A stretch of DNA of 64,000 bases from Sclerodactyla briareus. Lineage: Eukaryota; Echinodermata; Holothuroidea; Dendrochirotida; Sclerodactylidae. The position numbers were made by a program, and so were the translations under genes. Location of the stretch: NCBI GenBank assembly GCA_026419785.1, contig JAODTK010004332.1, positions 124,001-188,000 of the forward strand, read 5' to 3'. The notes below the pieces were generated by a model. It was not told where the DNA came from, did no database searches, and worked only from the letters and a program-made list of their open reading frames with translations. Every line of letters begins with the position of its first letter. Within the stretch, counting starts at the first letter, position 1. Shown here piece after piece: positions 47,690-61,164 of this stretch.

Positions 47690-48500
47690 ATGGACGCACC
47701 CCTATACCCAGGACAGGGTGAGTCATGTCAAAGGGGGTCAGCGATTATGTACATGACACACCCCTCAGTCACGTAAATGGCTTACAATTCCTAGAAAAAT
47801 AACCAACCAGTAGGCCAGTTGTCCTATTATTTCTACATAATCAGAACAAAGGACGCACAACAGCGTCGCTTTGTGACTTACTATTTATGAAAGTGTCCCA
47901 TATGTGAGGCACTTTGAATTTGACGATGACCACATTTGACACGCCCTGGCCGGGGTATTGGGGTGCGTCTTACAGTTGCCAAGTGCATAAAGGGGTTGCA
48001 CCAATTTTACAGAGTAGTAGTAGAGTAGTAGTAGCTATTCGGGAGATAATATCATGATCTATTTGTTTTAGGACGAAATTATATATTTCCATTCTGATGA
48101 AAACAGGAATGCGTTTTTTACTAATGTTCTGTGAAAACGACATTTTTTTCGTTATTATAAATATGGATTTTTTCCATTCAATAATAGGCTTATTAATTGC
48201 TTCCAATGTGTTAATTGAATGAGCCACCCCTACAGCCCATTGGGGGTGCGCCTTACATTTGACAAGTGCTAAAGGGGGTGTTGTACAAAATTTACCAAGT
48301 AGCATTCTGAGAAAATATCAGTGATAGTGATAGGACAGAAATTGATATTCCATCTGATGAAACAGAATGTGACTAATGGTTGAAACTTAATATACATAGT
48401 TTAAAAATATGGACATCACATAGGCTTATATGCAATTGTTAATTGTATGAGCACCCCTACAGCCCAGGTACAAGGTGCGTCCATCAAATGAGCACATTTA
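47690..48500. repeat. Diverged repeat related to the 20709 array
   Basis: CCTATACCCAGGACAGGGTG, AGTCATGTCAAAGGGGGTCA at 47700 resembles the 66-bp unit at 20709. Two longer related units near 47945 and 48225 share GGGGTGCG.CTTACA, AAGTGC.TAAAGGGG and TTTTAC..AGTAG. Confidence 0.5.
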
Positions 48501-48629
48501 TTCAAGATTCGACCTTTACCCACATGACCAACCGACAGAGGTCAAATTCGGTCAGAGGTACACACATGCAGGTCAACAATTATATCACAATGGTGAGCCA
48601 TCCCGCCTTCGCAGATATTCTAATTCTCC

Positions 48630-49440
48630 GATATAGCCAAAAATACAGTTTGTGACCCCTAAGTGACTCGAGGACCTGTAATGAATATGACAGTTTTTGA
48701 TGAGAATGTTAGCTCGTCATGCTGAATAGCATCCACTCCTAGGAGAATTTTGCATGCTGATGAACACACCAGAAGCTAGTTGCCGGAAAGGTACTAAAAA
48801 TCAGTTTTGACCCCTAAGTGACCTTCACTGACCTCATGAATGGCGGTTCGTGATGAAAATGTTTGACACTCCATTGATGCATCCACTCCTAGAGCATATG
48901 CATTTCAATGAACATGTCCAATGTTATTGCGATAAAAAAAAAAGTAGAAACTCATTGCATTTGACTGATCAGGATAAACTAATTGCAAATTAGTCCCACA
49001 AATTTACCCTCTAGTGATCTTGATGCCATGAATAAATTCTCAGGACCGGTAGTAGGTGCTCTTTCACAAGTTTCGTCTCAATCCCCAAAAGTTGAGCAAA
49101 TAATTGCATTGATTATTCTAACTATGCTAACTAATATGTAAATTAACCACACATAATGACCTTCATGATTTCAACGCAATTGAATAAATTTATCGGGATG
49201 TTAGAAGGTCCTACTCACCAAAGTTCGTGAGAATCCAACAACAGTAACTTTATAAATTTGCCTTAAGTGCTAATTGGGCCAACTATTATGGAAATTGTAT
49301 GCAAGATGACCTACAGTGACTCGGCAACATTACGAAAATTCATGCATGATAGTTGGCCTATTCACCAAGTTTCATGAAAAAATCCAATGAAGTTTGAAAT
49401 ATCACTACATTATTGCTAATTAGGCTACTGGCTGATGAAA
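48630..49440. repeat. Diverged ~150-bp tandem units
   Basis: TGACCCCTAAGTGACTCGAG at 48652 and TTGACCCCTAAGTGACCTTC at 48808 begin consecutive units that share GATGAGAATGTT and GCATCCACTCCTAG. Later units become less alike but keep CATGAAAAAATCCAA and TTGCTAATTAGGC elements. They lead into the next Helitron-like copy. Confidence 0.6.
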
Positions 49441-49815
49441 TTTGCAAAAACTTGACCTCGCATGACCCTGAAATTGTCGCCCATGTTTCGGCTCTAACAA
49501 ACTACCCCCCAACCACCCACGTTCGTGTAATCGCACAAACTGAAAATTTTGCGGAAGGAAAACCAACAAAATAGAGGGCCGCAAATACGATATAGCCCCC
49601 ATTTTCGAACTTATCCGAGATTTTACTATACGGTACATGCTGCTACCAAAGTTTTGTGTCAATCGGATAAAGTGTTGAAGAATGAGAACGCTAACACCTA
49701 AAGTTCCGCGGCGGCGGCGGAGACGGCGGGCGGCGCGGAGACGGCGGGCACACGGTCAAAACCATAATATCCCACCACCGCGAACACTTATCATGTTGCC
49801 GGGGATAAAATAATG
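49440..49815 (+). mobile_element. Helitron-like element, copy 5 (right part)
   Basis: Contains TTTCGAACTTATCCGAGAT, CAATCGGATAAAGTGTTGAA, a 54-base GCGGCGGCGGAGACGG patch (49699-49752) and the end hairpin ATAATATCCCACC / TTGCCGGGGATAAAATAAT, in the same order as copies 1 and 2. The CTAG end was not found; the left part merges with the tandem units before it. Confidence 0.6.
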
Positions 49816-51621
49816 ATAACGTTGACACTTCAGTTGGACCCCTGTCAGAGGCTATCACTTCCTAGGTCAGATTACTCTAATCACTACACTAATATAATAC
49901 ATGTATTGAATTCCAGTATGCAAAGCCCCTGGGCAAAACATGCTGTTAGACCTGCGCCAACGAAGAGAAAGAATACACAAATACTTGATAAAATTAGTAA
50001 TTCTAGGCGCGAGGACGCGTCAATAACTTTTAATATTATTATACCAATTGGAATAATACTGCTATTTATTTTGTTTCATTTAAACTCGGCATGTTTTGAA
50101 AATCATCAGGTGCATAAAGTCTGTGTCGCGCCGTACAGGACGGAAGCACATATAACCACCAAAGAAATGATTTATAGCCATTAGGACAATATGTCCATAT
50201 GTTGCTCCATTGCAGGAGCTCGAAACAAGCGCACAATTGTTGATCGTGAAACGTTTGATAGAGAAAAAGGATGATTAAGCTATGCAATTAATGTGTCATT
50301 CCGTATTCGACAAGAGCCTAAATATTAAGCGGACGGGGCAAACTGACTACAATATCTCATTAGCACTTCGGGACTGTTGAGATAAATAGGGGCCCTTGCC
50401 AAGTAGGATTTGTCGTTCTTCCCAAAAATAAGAAAATCTTTATTCTTAGGAAATTTTAGGCAAAACTCCGTATTTGCAGAAAAATCATAACCAAATAAAC
50501 ATGTAGAGGCTATAGTTAGTATTAGGAAGTGAATTACTCTAACGGGAGCCAACTATAGGCCCACAGTTCACATTACCGGTAATGTGCGTTAATATAGATG
50601 CCTATAATTGATCCACGTGAGGCCTTTTAATATTTTCTTGCCAGTCGAATTTATTGTCGCGGAAAGTAAGTAATATAGAGGAATAACAATTATTGCGTTT
50701 GAACAAGCCCATTATCGGGCCCAGTATTATAGGTTATTAGGTACACACGCACTTAAAAACAAGCACACGTACCGGTAACAATGTAGCATACCGCTGCTAA
50801 TAAAATGGCGCAGGCTAGGATTCCATAGAGGCTTTATGCGTATGTGAAAAATCGCTAATTTACGTCAACTGAGCAGTGGCCAGAGTCTGAGTATGCCCTA
50901 TTTAGTTTGCAAAGATATTGGTACCACAGACGCCAAAAATTCATAAATAAATGCAAACCAACGCTGATAGGTTAAATTAGCACATGTACCAATGCGTATG
51001 CGGATGCGTATATCACCGCGAATGAATCTATGGAATAGGCCTATCTTCCTCAAAAAGCGAAGCAACGACAATATGCATGGGTTGACCACATTTTATGGTT
51101 CTCCTTTCGCAACACTTCTATAGTGTTTTCTCTTCGAGACAATCGTCCGTTTTCGTATATATGTGATATTCACATCCAGCCCGTACCCGCATACGCATCT
51201 ATGGGATTCCTAAGGCTGGAATCCTTGCCTGTTGTCATCCCCATTATACAAACGCCCTCACTATAAGACATCGTACCACACGGCGATTTCACAGTCACTT
51301 AAGCCTGGTCGGGCTGCCAATGCTCGCGATGTTGCACGTACTCTGATTGACTGGGTATCCGAATAACAAATGAATGAATCCTATATTCGTTCATTACGTC
51401 ACCTATCCCTGGTATTATGGATACCGCCTCGCTGTAATTCGAACTGCGGTACTAAGGCCGTTATGTAACTCCACGTGAGCACGTGACTGGGACGGCTGTG
51501 CCGACAGCGAGGTTGGTTGTTATTGAGGACAGCACTCTCGAAGGAAGTCGTGTTTGATCGTCTGAGTAGTAATGCCATGGTTTATTGATTGCCTGTTATA
51601 GTAAAGACTCGTCAGTAGGAA
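49816..51621. other. No supported gene
   Basis: The + reading 49813-50184 (123 codons) has no recognisable domain. An 18-base perfect palindrome lies at 50569-50586. Confidence 0.35.

Positions 51622-51653
<32 letters not shown>
51622..51653. repeat. Poly-G tract, 32 bases
   Basis: Uninterrupted G run followed by AGGA. Confidence 0.97.
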
Positions 51654-51654
<1 letters not shown>

Positions 51655-51939
51655 GGACTATAGTTACACGGTTTTCAGTTTTAACATCACGAGGAAGTTG
51701 AAACCATGGACAGGCGGAGGAGGGGGGAGAGGGAGGAGGGTTTGAGGTCAGAGCCCAAGGAAAGTGCCACCCTCATAAATGCCCTCACCCCCTTTGAAAA
51801 TAAGTACCACGTTATGCCCCCTTAGAACATGGCTGCCTGCAATTCTGATAAATAACACCTGCAACAAATGAATCTGCTCTACTGAATCCAAAAAATCAGT
51901 TTTTGTGTTAAAATTCTATTGATCACTTGGGTCATGGAG

Positions 51940-51980
51940 CTCTGACCCCCCCCCCCTCCACAGCGTGGGTACGCCCCTGG
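51940..51980. repeat. C run and transposon-end-like motif
   Basis: A ten- to eleven-base C run, then CGTGGGTACGCCCCTGGCC. The string TACGCCCCTG is the reverse complement of a CAGGGGCGTA end common on animal DNA transposons, and CAGGGGCGTAGGAA occurs at about 30036. No partner end was located. Confidence 0.3.
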
Positions 51981-54502
51981 CCATGGAGAACTTCGTCAAC
52001 GCTATCTTTGGGAAGGGTCCAATTAGATAGGTGCAGCCCCCTTAGAAAAATGGAGGGAAATGATAAGTCCAAGATGCAATCTTTTTTTTTTTTTTGCAGT
52101 GAATATAGGCCTGCATTATCGTATGAATTGTTGTTTTTTCCGTGAAGATATGGGTTTCCTCGCATATTCTTTATAGCGGGGTGGGGTTGTTGGGGACCAC
52201 AGCTGGGAAACGTTCCCCACCCTCTCTTCCACTTGATGACGCCATATATTATACGCACAGTTTTTTCGAATTCCGTACTCAGCAGAGCAGATAGGCCTAT
52301 TCTATTGAATTCAGCAAGCGGATCAGTACACCATCAGTGACTACGTCATAATCCCGCGAAACCCCAAAATATATGCAGAACCCCATCAGTACAGCAACGG
52401 CAGTCACGTACGCCGGTCGACTGCATTATTCTGAGGGGAGAAAATATTATCTGAAGCCCCTAACTCAGGATCATAAACAGATAAAGAAAACCCCAAAGAA
52501 ACAATATTTGATATAGGAGATACAATTCAGTGAGTCATAATAGCGATCTTCTGGAGACTTCAAGTGCGGTGCCCGACATCGTTGATGTTTACAGTATGCC
52601 CCAGAACAGAATATACTTTGCGGTTGCAGCTCAAATCAAGGACTGTACCATTTTATCATTACATAATATTGTTACGTATTGTTCAGCCGGCCGTCCTTGC
52701 TGGCTCCTCGTGGTAAGTTGGCTGCTACGGGTATCGAAGAAAGGGCAAGGCTGATCGAGTCAAACAGAGTGCAGCACCCTGAACTGGTACTCCGAATTGC
52801 CGTAGGCCAAATACTGATGAATATTGGTCTATTGCTTCGATTGGTGTCTTCATGTTATATGCAGGGCGAGGTAGCTTGGGTATTATTTAATTCAGTAGCT
52901 CATTGAGAATTACAAAGCAGGGAGAAAGCACAGCGGTACTGTCGGATTTTTTCAGGAAATAATTGATCTTTGTTCTAATTGAAGCATCGCTGTACCACGG
53001 TGAGTTATCAGGCCTACATTTACGTTAGGCGTAGTTATTTGTCCAACCGCCACATACCTCGTGTCGGTTATGTACATTCAGTTGTACATGCCCTGAATTT
53101 GAAGTAGAGTAGTACGTCTGTAGGGGGCCTACCGTAGCATGTATGTTATTAGACTACTGCCAAGCAGAACCGGATCTTGGGTAAATTTGTTGAAATAGTA
53201 GGTTAGTCCCAGTCACTCGAATTATCTGAAAATTAGGATTCCCCAAAAATTCTACAATTCACAAAATTGGCATACTGTGAGAGGTACGTGAAAAAAAATT
53301 CATGCTTTGAATTCGCATGTATTAGAATGGCAACGCGATGGGCAATTTCAAATTAGTAGGAACAAAGCTTCGAAACCGCTTCCACTCTTTAATTATATCT
53401 ATCCAATAAGGAAAGGAGAGAGAGATGTTAAATACCTCAACATTAATTTTAAATTGAATGGCTGCTGACACACTTTCGGTAGATATATTCGAATAACCAT
53501 TTTGTCGAATGTAGGGTATCGAATATTAATAGCCCATCTACAAGTTCACAATATTTTGTTCACTGAATGTGGTATTTACTTACAGTGGCCTAGGCTTGCC
53601 CACATGGATATCAAAATAGCCCTTTTTAAGAATTATGGTATGTATCTATATTGTATGTAATTTTCACCTAATTCTGAAAATTCAACCGGTTTTGCGAAGG
53701 TGCAACCTAGCGGCGAGGGTTCCTTGTTGAAGCGGTGGCCCGGTGCATGGACCCCTCATTTAGGACATTACGATGAAACCATCTGTCCTTGTCATTTGCA
53801 CACACACAGCACACACACACGCACAACAACACAAACGCACACACACACACCCTCCATCATCCACATACATACTGTTGCTCTTCACTGACATGCATTTTAC
53901 TACCCCTCCCCACTTCCAACAAGGGCTTGCGCTATAATTGGTGTTTTGTGACATATCGGTCTACAGCCGCCCTATCCCAATCTCCAATCAATATCTCGAA
54001 GGACCCTTCATCGAAACTATCTTGAGAGCAGACACCATTGGCGTCGGGCGTTTCGAAAAGTGGGGGGGGGGACACATCTGAACGCAATGACCATCTAAGC
54101 GGAGCGCCACCCCAGCGGTTGGCGCGGGCGAAAAAGGCAATTCAGATTCATTACCCTCAAGATCGACGGAAACGGCATTGCCAGGCTCAATAGAAACCAT
54201 CTACATGTAAGATTTGAGTAAAAGACAACAAAAAAGTTTGTAATTGTTGTACTAAAGCCTGCGTTTCCATGCACGCGGGCGGCAGGGGCCTTTTGTCGGG
54301 TCACGCACCTCTTCTCTCTCTTAGTGGGGGGGGTGGGGGGGGGGGGGGGTATATGCGCTATATAAACCGATGTAGCCTACTATTAATTAATATTGTTATT
54401 AATTATTGTTATTATTGTTATTATTGTCATTTATTTTTGTTATTATTTTTTTATGATTATTATTGTTGTTGTGTTTGTCGTTTGTCCTTGTCGTTGCCGT
54501 TG
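51981..54502. other. No supported gene
   Basis: Only microsatellite patches stand out: a T run at 52081-52096, (CA)n at about 53800-53850, and G runs at 54062 and 54325-54349. Confidence 0.35.
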
Positions 54503-54793
<291 letters not shown>

Positions 54794-56230
54794 AATTGTT
54801 AGTTGTTGTCAAACACGGACGCATACTAGTGTTTAAACCTAAACACGGTGGCATTTCTGAAAACCATTGGTCTGATTGTCAACGATTACGGCCACCCATT
54901 AAAAACCTTCACAATTGACAGGTTTTGGAGATCTGATTAGCATACTTGACATACCATAGGTTTAAACATGTAAATATGTGTTCAAAAGGGTGTCTAGCTT
55001 TGAATATGAAACAACTGTATAAAATCTCCTCCCTAGTGTTGAAACAGTTATGAATGTGTTTGGAACATATTTGAACTAAAATTGTCCTCTACTCTCCATA
55101 TCCGGCTTCAAGCCGGTAGGATTGCTTGGAAATCGCCGGGAATGATGCGAAAACTACCACGCGGACAAGCGGGCGGGCGGAAAAAAATAACACATGACCC
55201 CGTGATTCGAGAAAACGGCCCGCGTTAGAAGGCATGTCTGTGTCTAAATGGGTTGTGTATCCACCACCCCACTACCCCCCTCCTTATTTACAACATACAG
55301 CTCATTTGAATCTACTGTATTTGTGGTATCCAGGTATAGGCCGTCATAGTTAAAAATTAGTTAATCCTTATTTCAAATCAATAGTTTGTGTTCTTTCGAA
55401 TAAGACTTAAAATGTGTATATACTTTGACTTTGACCTTGAACGAGTGGCGCAAAACTTGTGGAGCCGCCTTCTTCATTCTGCGGAGTCACTCTTGCCCAA
55501 ATTTGCACTTGATGAATGTTCTCCAATTTCCTTGGACCGGCCCAGGAATATAGTACCCGTTTATTTAAGCTGCAACATACTTGCCTAGTTTGCGCGGTTC
55601 CAGATTATAGTACTATAATAATTGATGATCAACATTGTGGTCTCTTCAAATTAGTAACCACAAGTATTTCCGGGTTGGCCTCTGATGACTTTGAGGGCCA
55701 GAAGTGTAGGGGTCCTTCCACGGTATATCGTAATCTACACGTGCCATATTTCTGAAGTTGATTGATGCCTGCTATCTCCGGCCCTTGTGGTAACGGGCAT
55801 TTTCGTTTTGGGACGTTATGACTCGAGAATGAGCATGATCGGATACCACAAGAACAAATGAATGATATGTGATTCCTTGCCATATTTGTGACACATAAGA
55901 CTGCAGTGTACTGTAGCACCTTTAGGCTCTTGAAGGCTTCGACTGATAGAAAAAGTAGAACTCCTGCCCTCTCCGAAACATCCCAATTTTGATGATGAAT
56001 CAGTTTCTTTTCTTTTCAGATGTGGAGGTAATATTTTTTGTACAATTCGACCTCTTTTGACCTTAAACTGCAATATATACTCCCCAAACACCCGGGTCCT
56101 CCTTTACGTTTGAAAACGTACTATGAAAACTTTTTTGAAGTTTGCTGTGTTCCAGATGGCTCATCCTGATATATGATATAAATTTGTCTATTAACTGAGT
56201 GACTATAGAATATTGGCAATAACGAAATAA
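54794..56230. other. No supported gene
   Basis: Overlapping open readings on both strands at 55388-56091 carry no recognised domain. Confidence 0.35.
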
Positions 56231-56420
56231 CTAAATAAATTTTTTTTTTTATTTTTTTTATATTTTTATTTATTTATTTATTTATTTATTATTATTATTT
56301 ATTGAATGACTGGAAAAATAGAGATAAAGGATAGATGAAAAGATAAATAGATTAACAAATAGATACATAAAAAATAAAAAGATCTAAATAAAATAAATAG
56401 ATAAATGAGTCTCTCTCTTT
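56231..56420. repeat. A/T-rich microsatellite patch
   Basis: TTTATTTATTTATTTATT followed by GATAAATAGA-type repeats. Confidence 0.8.
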
Positions 56421-56784
56421 ATATCTGTAACATTAAGGTCTACCCAAAGTTAATTGGACGCTTGTTAATAATCTCTTGATATCGTTGCTTCAAGGCATTT
56501 CGTTGTTTGGATTTCCTGACCTTGACGACCTGCAAATCACGGCACCGGTGCCTCGCAGCCTTTGCCTGCCTGCCTGAGGAATTGTAGAAGGCTGGGCCAC
56601 CCAGCTCTGAACTCCAGATGGATTGCGGGGCCAATTAACTAGCATATTCCTGGTGGCTGAACCGCCTGCTCATGCTATATCGGGAAGCCGCGAGGCATGG
56701 AGCAGTTGGAGGATGTCTATAGCAACATCGCGAGATGCTCCGGGCTGGTTGCCAAGCCGTTCTCGAGTTGTTACAGTTCTCCCT

Positions 56785-56975
56785 GCTCAGTTAGAGTTCT
56801 GGTGTCATCTCCACTGATTGGAAAAGGGGACTAATTGTTCCATTCTGTCATTATTGCAAAACTACAGAGGGTTCACATCCTCTCAGTGCCTTGCTGCTAG
56901 GGTATCGTGATGAAACATGATTCGTCGACAGCAGCTCACGCTTCAGCGCCCGAAAGTGTTCGGAAGAAAGAATGC
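56785..56975 (+). mobile_element. Non-LTR reverse transcriptase fragment
   Basis: The + strand reads SSGVISTDWKRGLIVPF, then in another frame QNYRGFTSSQCLAARV, then MIRRQQLTLQRPKVFGRK. The order (I..DWK.G...P, NYRG.T..S....R, then QLTLQRP) matches the finger and early palm motifs of non-LTR reverse transcriptases of the IP.DWK.G / NYRGITL / QRPEQSGF type. Several frame changes show a dead fragment. Confidence 0.55.
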
Positions 56976-57039
56976 CCGAGCAGGGTTGTGTTTGCCAACC
57001 CGTCTTGTAACTTGAATTCCCTCGTGTTCCGAAACTGAG

Positions 57040-57375
57040 TGTGTAGGCCTTGATTACACAAGTCCTTGATGACAATGGTTCCACCAAAAGCTACGGCATT
57101 ATGCCAATAAGTACTGACTATGCCATACCTCCAGTCATGTGGGTGACAACTATATTTTTGCTCAAAGAGTGATGGGTGAAGTCGCATTTGTCAGCATGTT
57201 GAAATTGAGAGAAAGTTGGGCGACTCGTTTTTTGATTCCCTTGGAACTCGCGAAACAGTGCGCTGAAGCTTGTAAGAAAAGACAGAAGTCTTGGAGTACG
57301 TAATAAACTTGGGAGCCACCCAGCTTTCTCGAAAGGGAGATTGTTGTCACCGACCCCCAAGCAATGGATGAGAAA
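57040..57375. repeat. Repeat block paired with 60515-60830
   Basis: Shares ACAATGGTTCCACCAA, ATTTTTGCTCAAAGAGTGAT, CAGTGCGCTGAAGCTTGTA and GAGATTGTTGTCAC with 60515-60830 in the same order. Both copies have open minus-strand readings of 80-90 codons, but the shared protein is unrecognised. Confidence 0.75.
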
Positions 57376-57384
57376 TCACCGGGA

Positions 57385-57700
57385 ATTCCTGAGCAGGGTG
57401 GTGTGCCAATCCGTCGTGGACATCTGTACCTTTCTGATTCCGGAACACAGTGTGTGGGAGGCTATCTGGAGAATTCTCGGACCAGCGGTGGTGTGCCAAC
57501 CCGTCTTGTACATCTGATATCCTCTCTGGTATTCAGGAACACACTGTGGGGGGAGGCTCTCTAGAGAATTCTCGAGCAGGTTGGTGTGCCAACCCGTTCC
57601 TTTGTACATCTGATACTCCTCTGTATTCCGAGACAGTGTGTTTGGGAGGATGGTGAGGCTATTAGAGAATTCTTGGAGCAGGGGGGTGTGTCAACCATGT
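57385..57700. repeat. ~90-100 bp tandem units
   Basis: Units near 57392, 57484, 57575 and 57680 share GAGCAGG.TGGTGTGCCAAC, CCGTCTTGTACATCTGATA, GGAACACAGTGTG and GGAGGCT.T.GAGAATTCT. Outlying single copies lie at 56975-57035 and 57955-57990. Confidence 0.85.
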
Positions 57701-57990
57701 CTCGTACGCTTTATGATATTCTCGCTGTGTGGTGAGGTGCGCACAGTGGTGTGTCTGATTCTTAGTTCCAACACGTGATTTGGAACTTGGATTACGGAGA
57801 GGGTAGCAGATATCACTGATGCAGGGTCATACAGTTCAAGCAAGAGTTACTGACTAGACTTTGCGAATTAAACTGCGTTACTTCCCGAGCTGTGGATCCT
57901 TCTGTCATCGTCCCTGTTGACCTAGTCGGAGCTTATCCCTTGGCGGCTCCAGCTCAAGAGAATGCTCGAGCAGGGTGGTGTGCCAACCGT

Positions 57991-59870
57991 CATGGCCGAA
58001 GACCAGGAATCCAATTCCTTTGGTGTATCTTGGACCTGCTGTTTGGGTCAGGCAGTTTGAGCGAGAAACGTGGGAGGTCAAATTCTACAGTTCCAATCAT
58101 TGGACAATGCTACATGGGAGTGTTCAAGAATTGAAGTCGGAGGCATCTCGTTGTCATTTTGGCGAAATGGTCATCTGAGAGTCATTAGCCAAATGTTTCT
58201 GCTCCCACGTTTTTCAATGGATGCCCATTGAGTTGTCGTGAATTACTGACTCAATTGAACATTTGGAGTGCTCATTGGTTGAGGTCCAAAGATCATCCGT
58301 AAGTCACTTTTTGCAATTTTTTTTTTTAAGCGTTTTACAGAGAGTTTGTCAGTATGGCGATGAGAATTGCTACATATGGATTGGTTCAGAATCTGAGGCT
58401 CACGTCAGGTAGAAGTCCATCCGGACATCTTTTTCGAACGGTTGCTCCAGCAAACTCATTTGGATGATCCTGACAGTTATCATTATAATTGCCTATGGTA
58501 CATATGTTGTTCAAATCAAAGGGTCAACAGGACAAGCCTAATAAAGTGCGGCATGATTCTGCAAGCTCAGCAGACAAAGCTGCTCAAATGTTGAGGAATC
58601 TGATGGATATCATTAATTTTGAACAAATTGAAGAAAAACGTTACTCATTGCGACTGCTGGTGAATTGAATAGGTGAACTATTTTGGCCATTGAAAAGACT
58701 TATTATTTTCGCTCACGAACTGTTGTGGAGAACTCAGTAAGTTAAAATAGGCACTTAGTAAGTCCATTATCGATACTAATATTCGTTGAGATTGTGGAAT
58801 ATTTGCTCTGCCACAGTTTACATATATACGCTGCTGATTCCAGCTTGATAGGTTGCCACCTGAACATTCGTTTTCCCCACTCTTTGGAGACAACGGAATT
58901 GGATTCACCTAATTCCTCCTCAAATCCATCCAAGCCTTCCATCCCATCCATTCTTTCGGCTCATCATTTCCGTTCCCCACCTACCATCCATCTAATCCAT
59001 TCATGCATTATTCATCCCCCTTCGAACTTGGTCACATTTCATTGACTGCTGGGGCATTCTCGACCACTGGAATCAGAGGTTATAAATGGACATCATAGGC
59101 CACTGTGAAAAATACACACGAAAGAAACTATTGTAATTCCTGATTCATGTAAGAATGGCTCTTGGGCAGTGACCCCTTCAGTATGTTACAGAATAATGCT
59201 TTTGAAGATACCCGCCACAGTTGTTCTAGTAAAACGAGTGCAAGTCGGAACGTCTTGGTTAGAGGCTGCGGACAGCAGAACTCTCGTGGCAAATACACTG
59301 CATTTTTGTCGCCGCCATTTCCAATTTATTGATTGTCACATTCAACTGACCTCTATGACATCTGTCATAACCATGGAATGACTGGAAAGTGTCTACCACA
59401 TTAGCCTAAATTTTGCTATCAGTGCCCATTCCTAAGCCTGTTGCAGTGAACATGGGAAACACACTTCCCACAGAAAGAATATTACCTTGTTGACACTAAT
59501 AGTTATAGTTGAACCACTCCACAAGTTACCAATCAAAGCATTTAGGTAGGGGGGGGGGAGGCGCAAAAGCCCCCAATTAGGTCACACTGAGGAATTGGAC
59601 GAGATGTAATGTAAACAAAATCCTGTGGAGGCAGGGTCTAAATGAAACTAGGGCGGAGAGGATCGAAAGCAAAATCAACACCCCCTGGACAATAGGTTTT
59701 ATGTCAATCTATTCTGCCGAGAACTGGACCCTTTTCTGAGAGATAAGGTAAACACTGCCTAAGCAGGGCTAAGGAGTCATGTAAACAAACTTGTCTGGCA
59801 AGAAGGGAGAGCTCAAAATAAAGTTGAAAATTGGGGGTGTAATTAATTGGATTTAATTAACAATTAATAC
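57991..59870. other. No supported gene
   Basis: A T run at 58319-58328 and a G run at about 59550 are the only simple features. Open readings near 58742-59045 overlap on both strands and are unrecognised. Confidence 0.35.
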
Positions 59871-59879
59871 ACACTATGC

Positions 59880-60095
59880 GAACCTAAATGTAGCTAAGGC
59901 TGGCTAGTAGCAAGCTTAATTACACCACAAGTTTCGACATGATCGCATGTTGGTTAGAAAGTTAGGATGCAACGTGAACGAACAGAAGGGACGCACGAAC
60001 GGACGGACGAACGAACGAACGACGACACGAACGATACGGACGGAGAGACAAGAGACATGAGAGCTGCTATCCCGCAGCTAAAAATATATATATAA
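59880..60095. repeat. Dispersed repeat, copy of 26630-26990
   Basis: ACAAGTTTCGACATGATCGC, an ACGAACGAACGAACG patch, GGACGGAGAGACAAGAGAC and CCCGCAGCTAAAA match the end of the 26.6-kb block, including the ACGGACGG/GACAGACGG microsatellite region. Confidence 0.65.
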
Positions 60096-60514
60096 AAAAT
60101 AATAAAAATAAAGAAACGCTTCTTTTTACACGGGGCGCTGGGGTGTGTTGAAAAGATACGTTGGACATAATAAAAAGAATAATAATACTAATAATAATAA
60201 TTTGAAATAAATAGTTCTGTATGGGCCAGATGAAGTCCTTCGGTACGATGGATCGACCCTAATTTGGGTACATTCAATTGTAGTTATCAGGTTAATATGG
60301 ACAACAAGGATTAAGATGAACCCTTCTAAACGGGCAGTCGTCGGGATAATTTGTTGAAAATGCGGGAATTAATCAGCACTAGATATAAAGTAACGGTTTA
60401 CGTTGATAGATTTCTGTGTGCTAACCTGTAGTAACTACAAACCGCCTACGTGACAACGACACGACACTTCTTTAATTGTTTGGACTAGTCGTCTTTACTA
60501 TTTCAGGCGTTGGC

Positions 60515-60830
60515 CTCGGACAATGGTTCCACCAAGTTTATGGCACTCTTGCTGACGAAGCCTCTCAGCCATTTGGGTGAACAATGTAATTTTGCTCAAA
60601 GAGGGATGGGTGAAAAGTACTGAATTTAGTCCAGGGCATATCGTTATTGATAACGAGTTGAGGGCCTCGTCGATTTCGTGTCGAAACTCGCGCCACAGTG
60701 CGCTGAAGCTTGTAGGGACGGAAGAAGTAGTGGCGTAATATAACTAGGCGCCACTCCAGCCTTTTTTTCGATAGGGATATTGTTGTCACTGTCCTGAACG
60801 TATAAGCAATGGGTGAGAAATCATCCCTTT
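60515..60830. repeat. Repeat block, second copy of 57040-57375
   Basis: Matches the first copy through ACAATGGTTCCACCAA, TTTTGCTCAAAGAGGGATG, CACAGTGCGCTGAAGCTTG and GGATATTGTTGTCACTG. Confidence 0.75.
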
Positions 60831-61164
60831 GAGTAATCATCCAATAGTATATGGGCCCTTAGTTGTGTCGGAGAATACGAAGGTTGAGAGATGGTTTCTT
60901 ATTCATCGGTCGTTTAAACGTTTTTACCTTTCAGAAAACCCCAAACTGTTTTGGACTTTGCACTCTGGAGGTTGAGACGCATTTATCATCGGATTTTCAA
61001 GAATTGTATAAATGCTTTGGGCTCTGTCGTCTGGATTTCAACCTAAGTTCGTGGCTATTGTGGCCGTCAAACCTAGAAGTTTAGCAAGCGTATGTAGGTG
61101 GTATGTTGAGTGTATGGGGAGTGTTGTGATTTATGGGGTATGGTTGTTTGGGGCGGAGGGAAGA

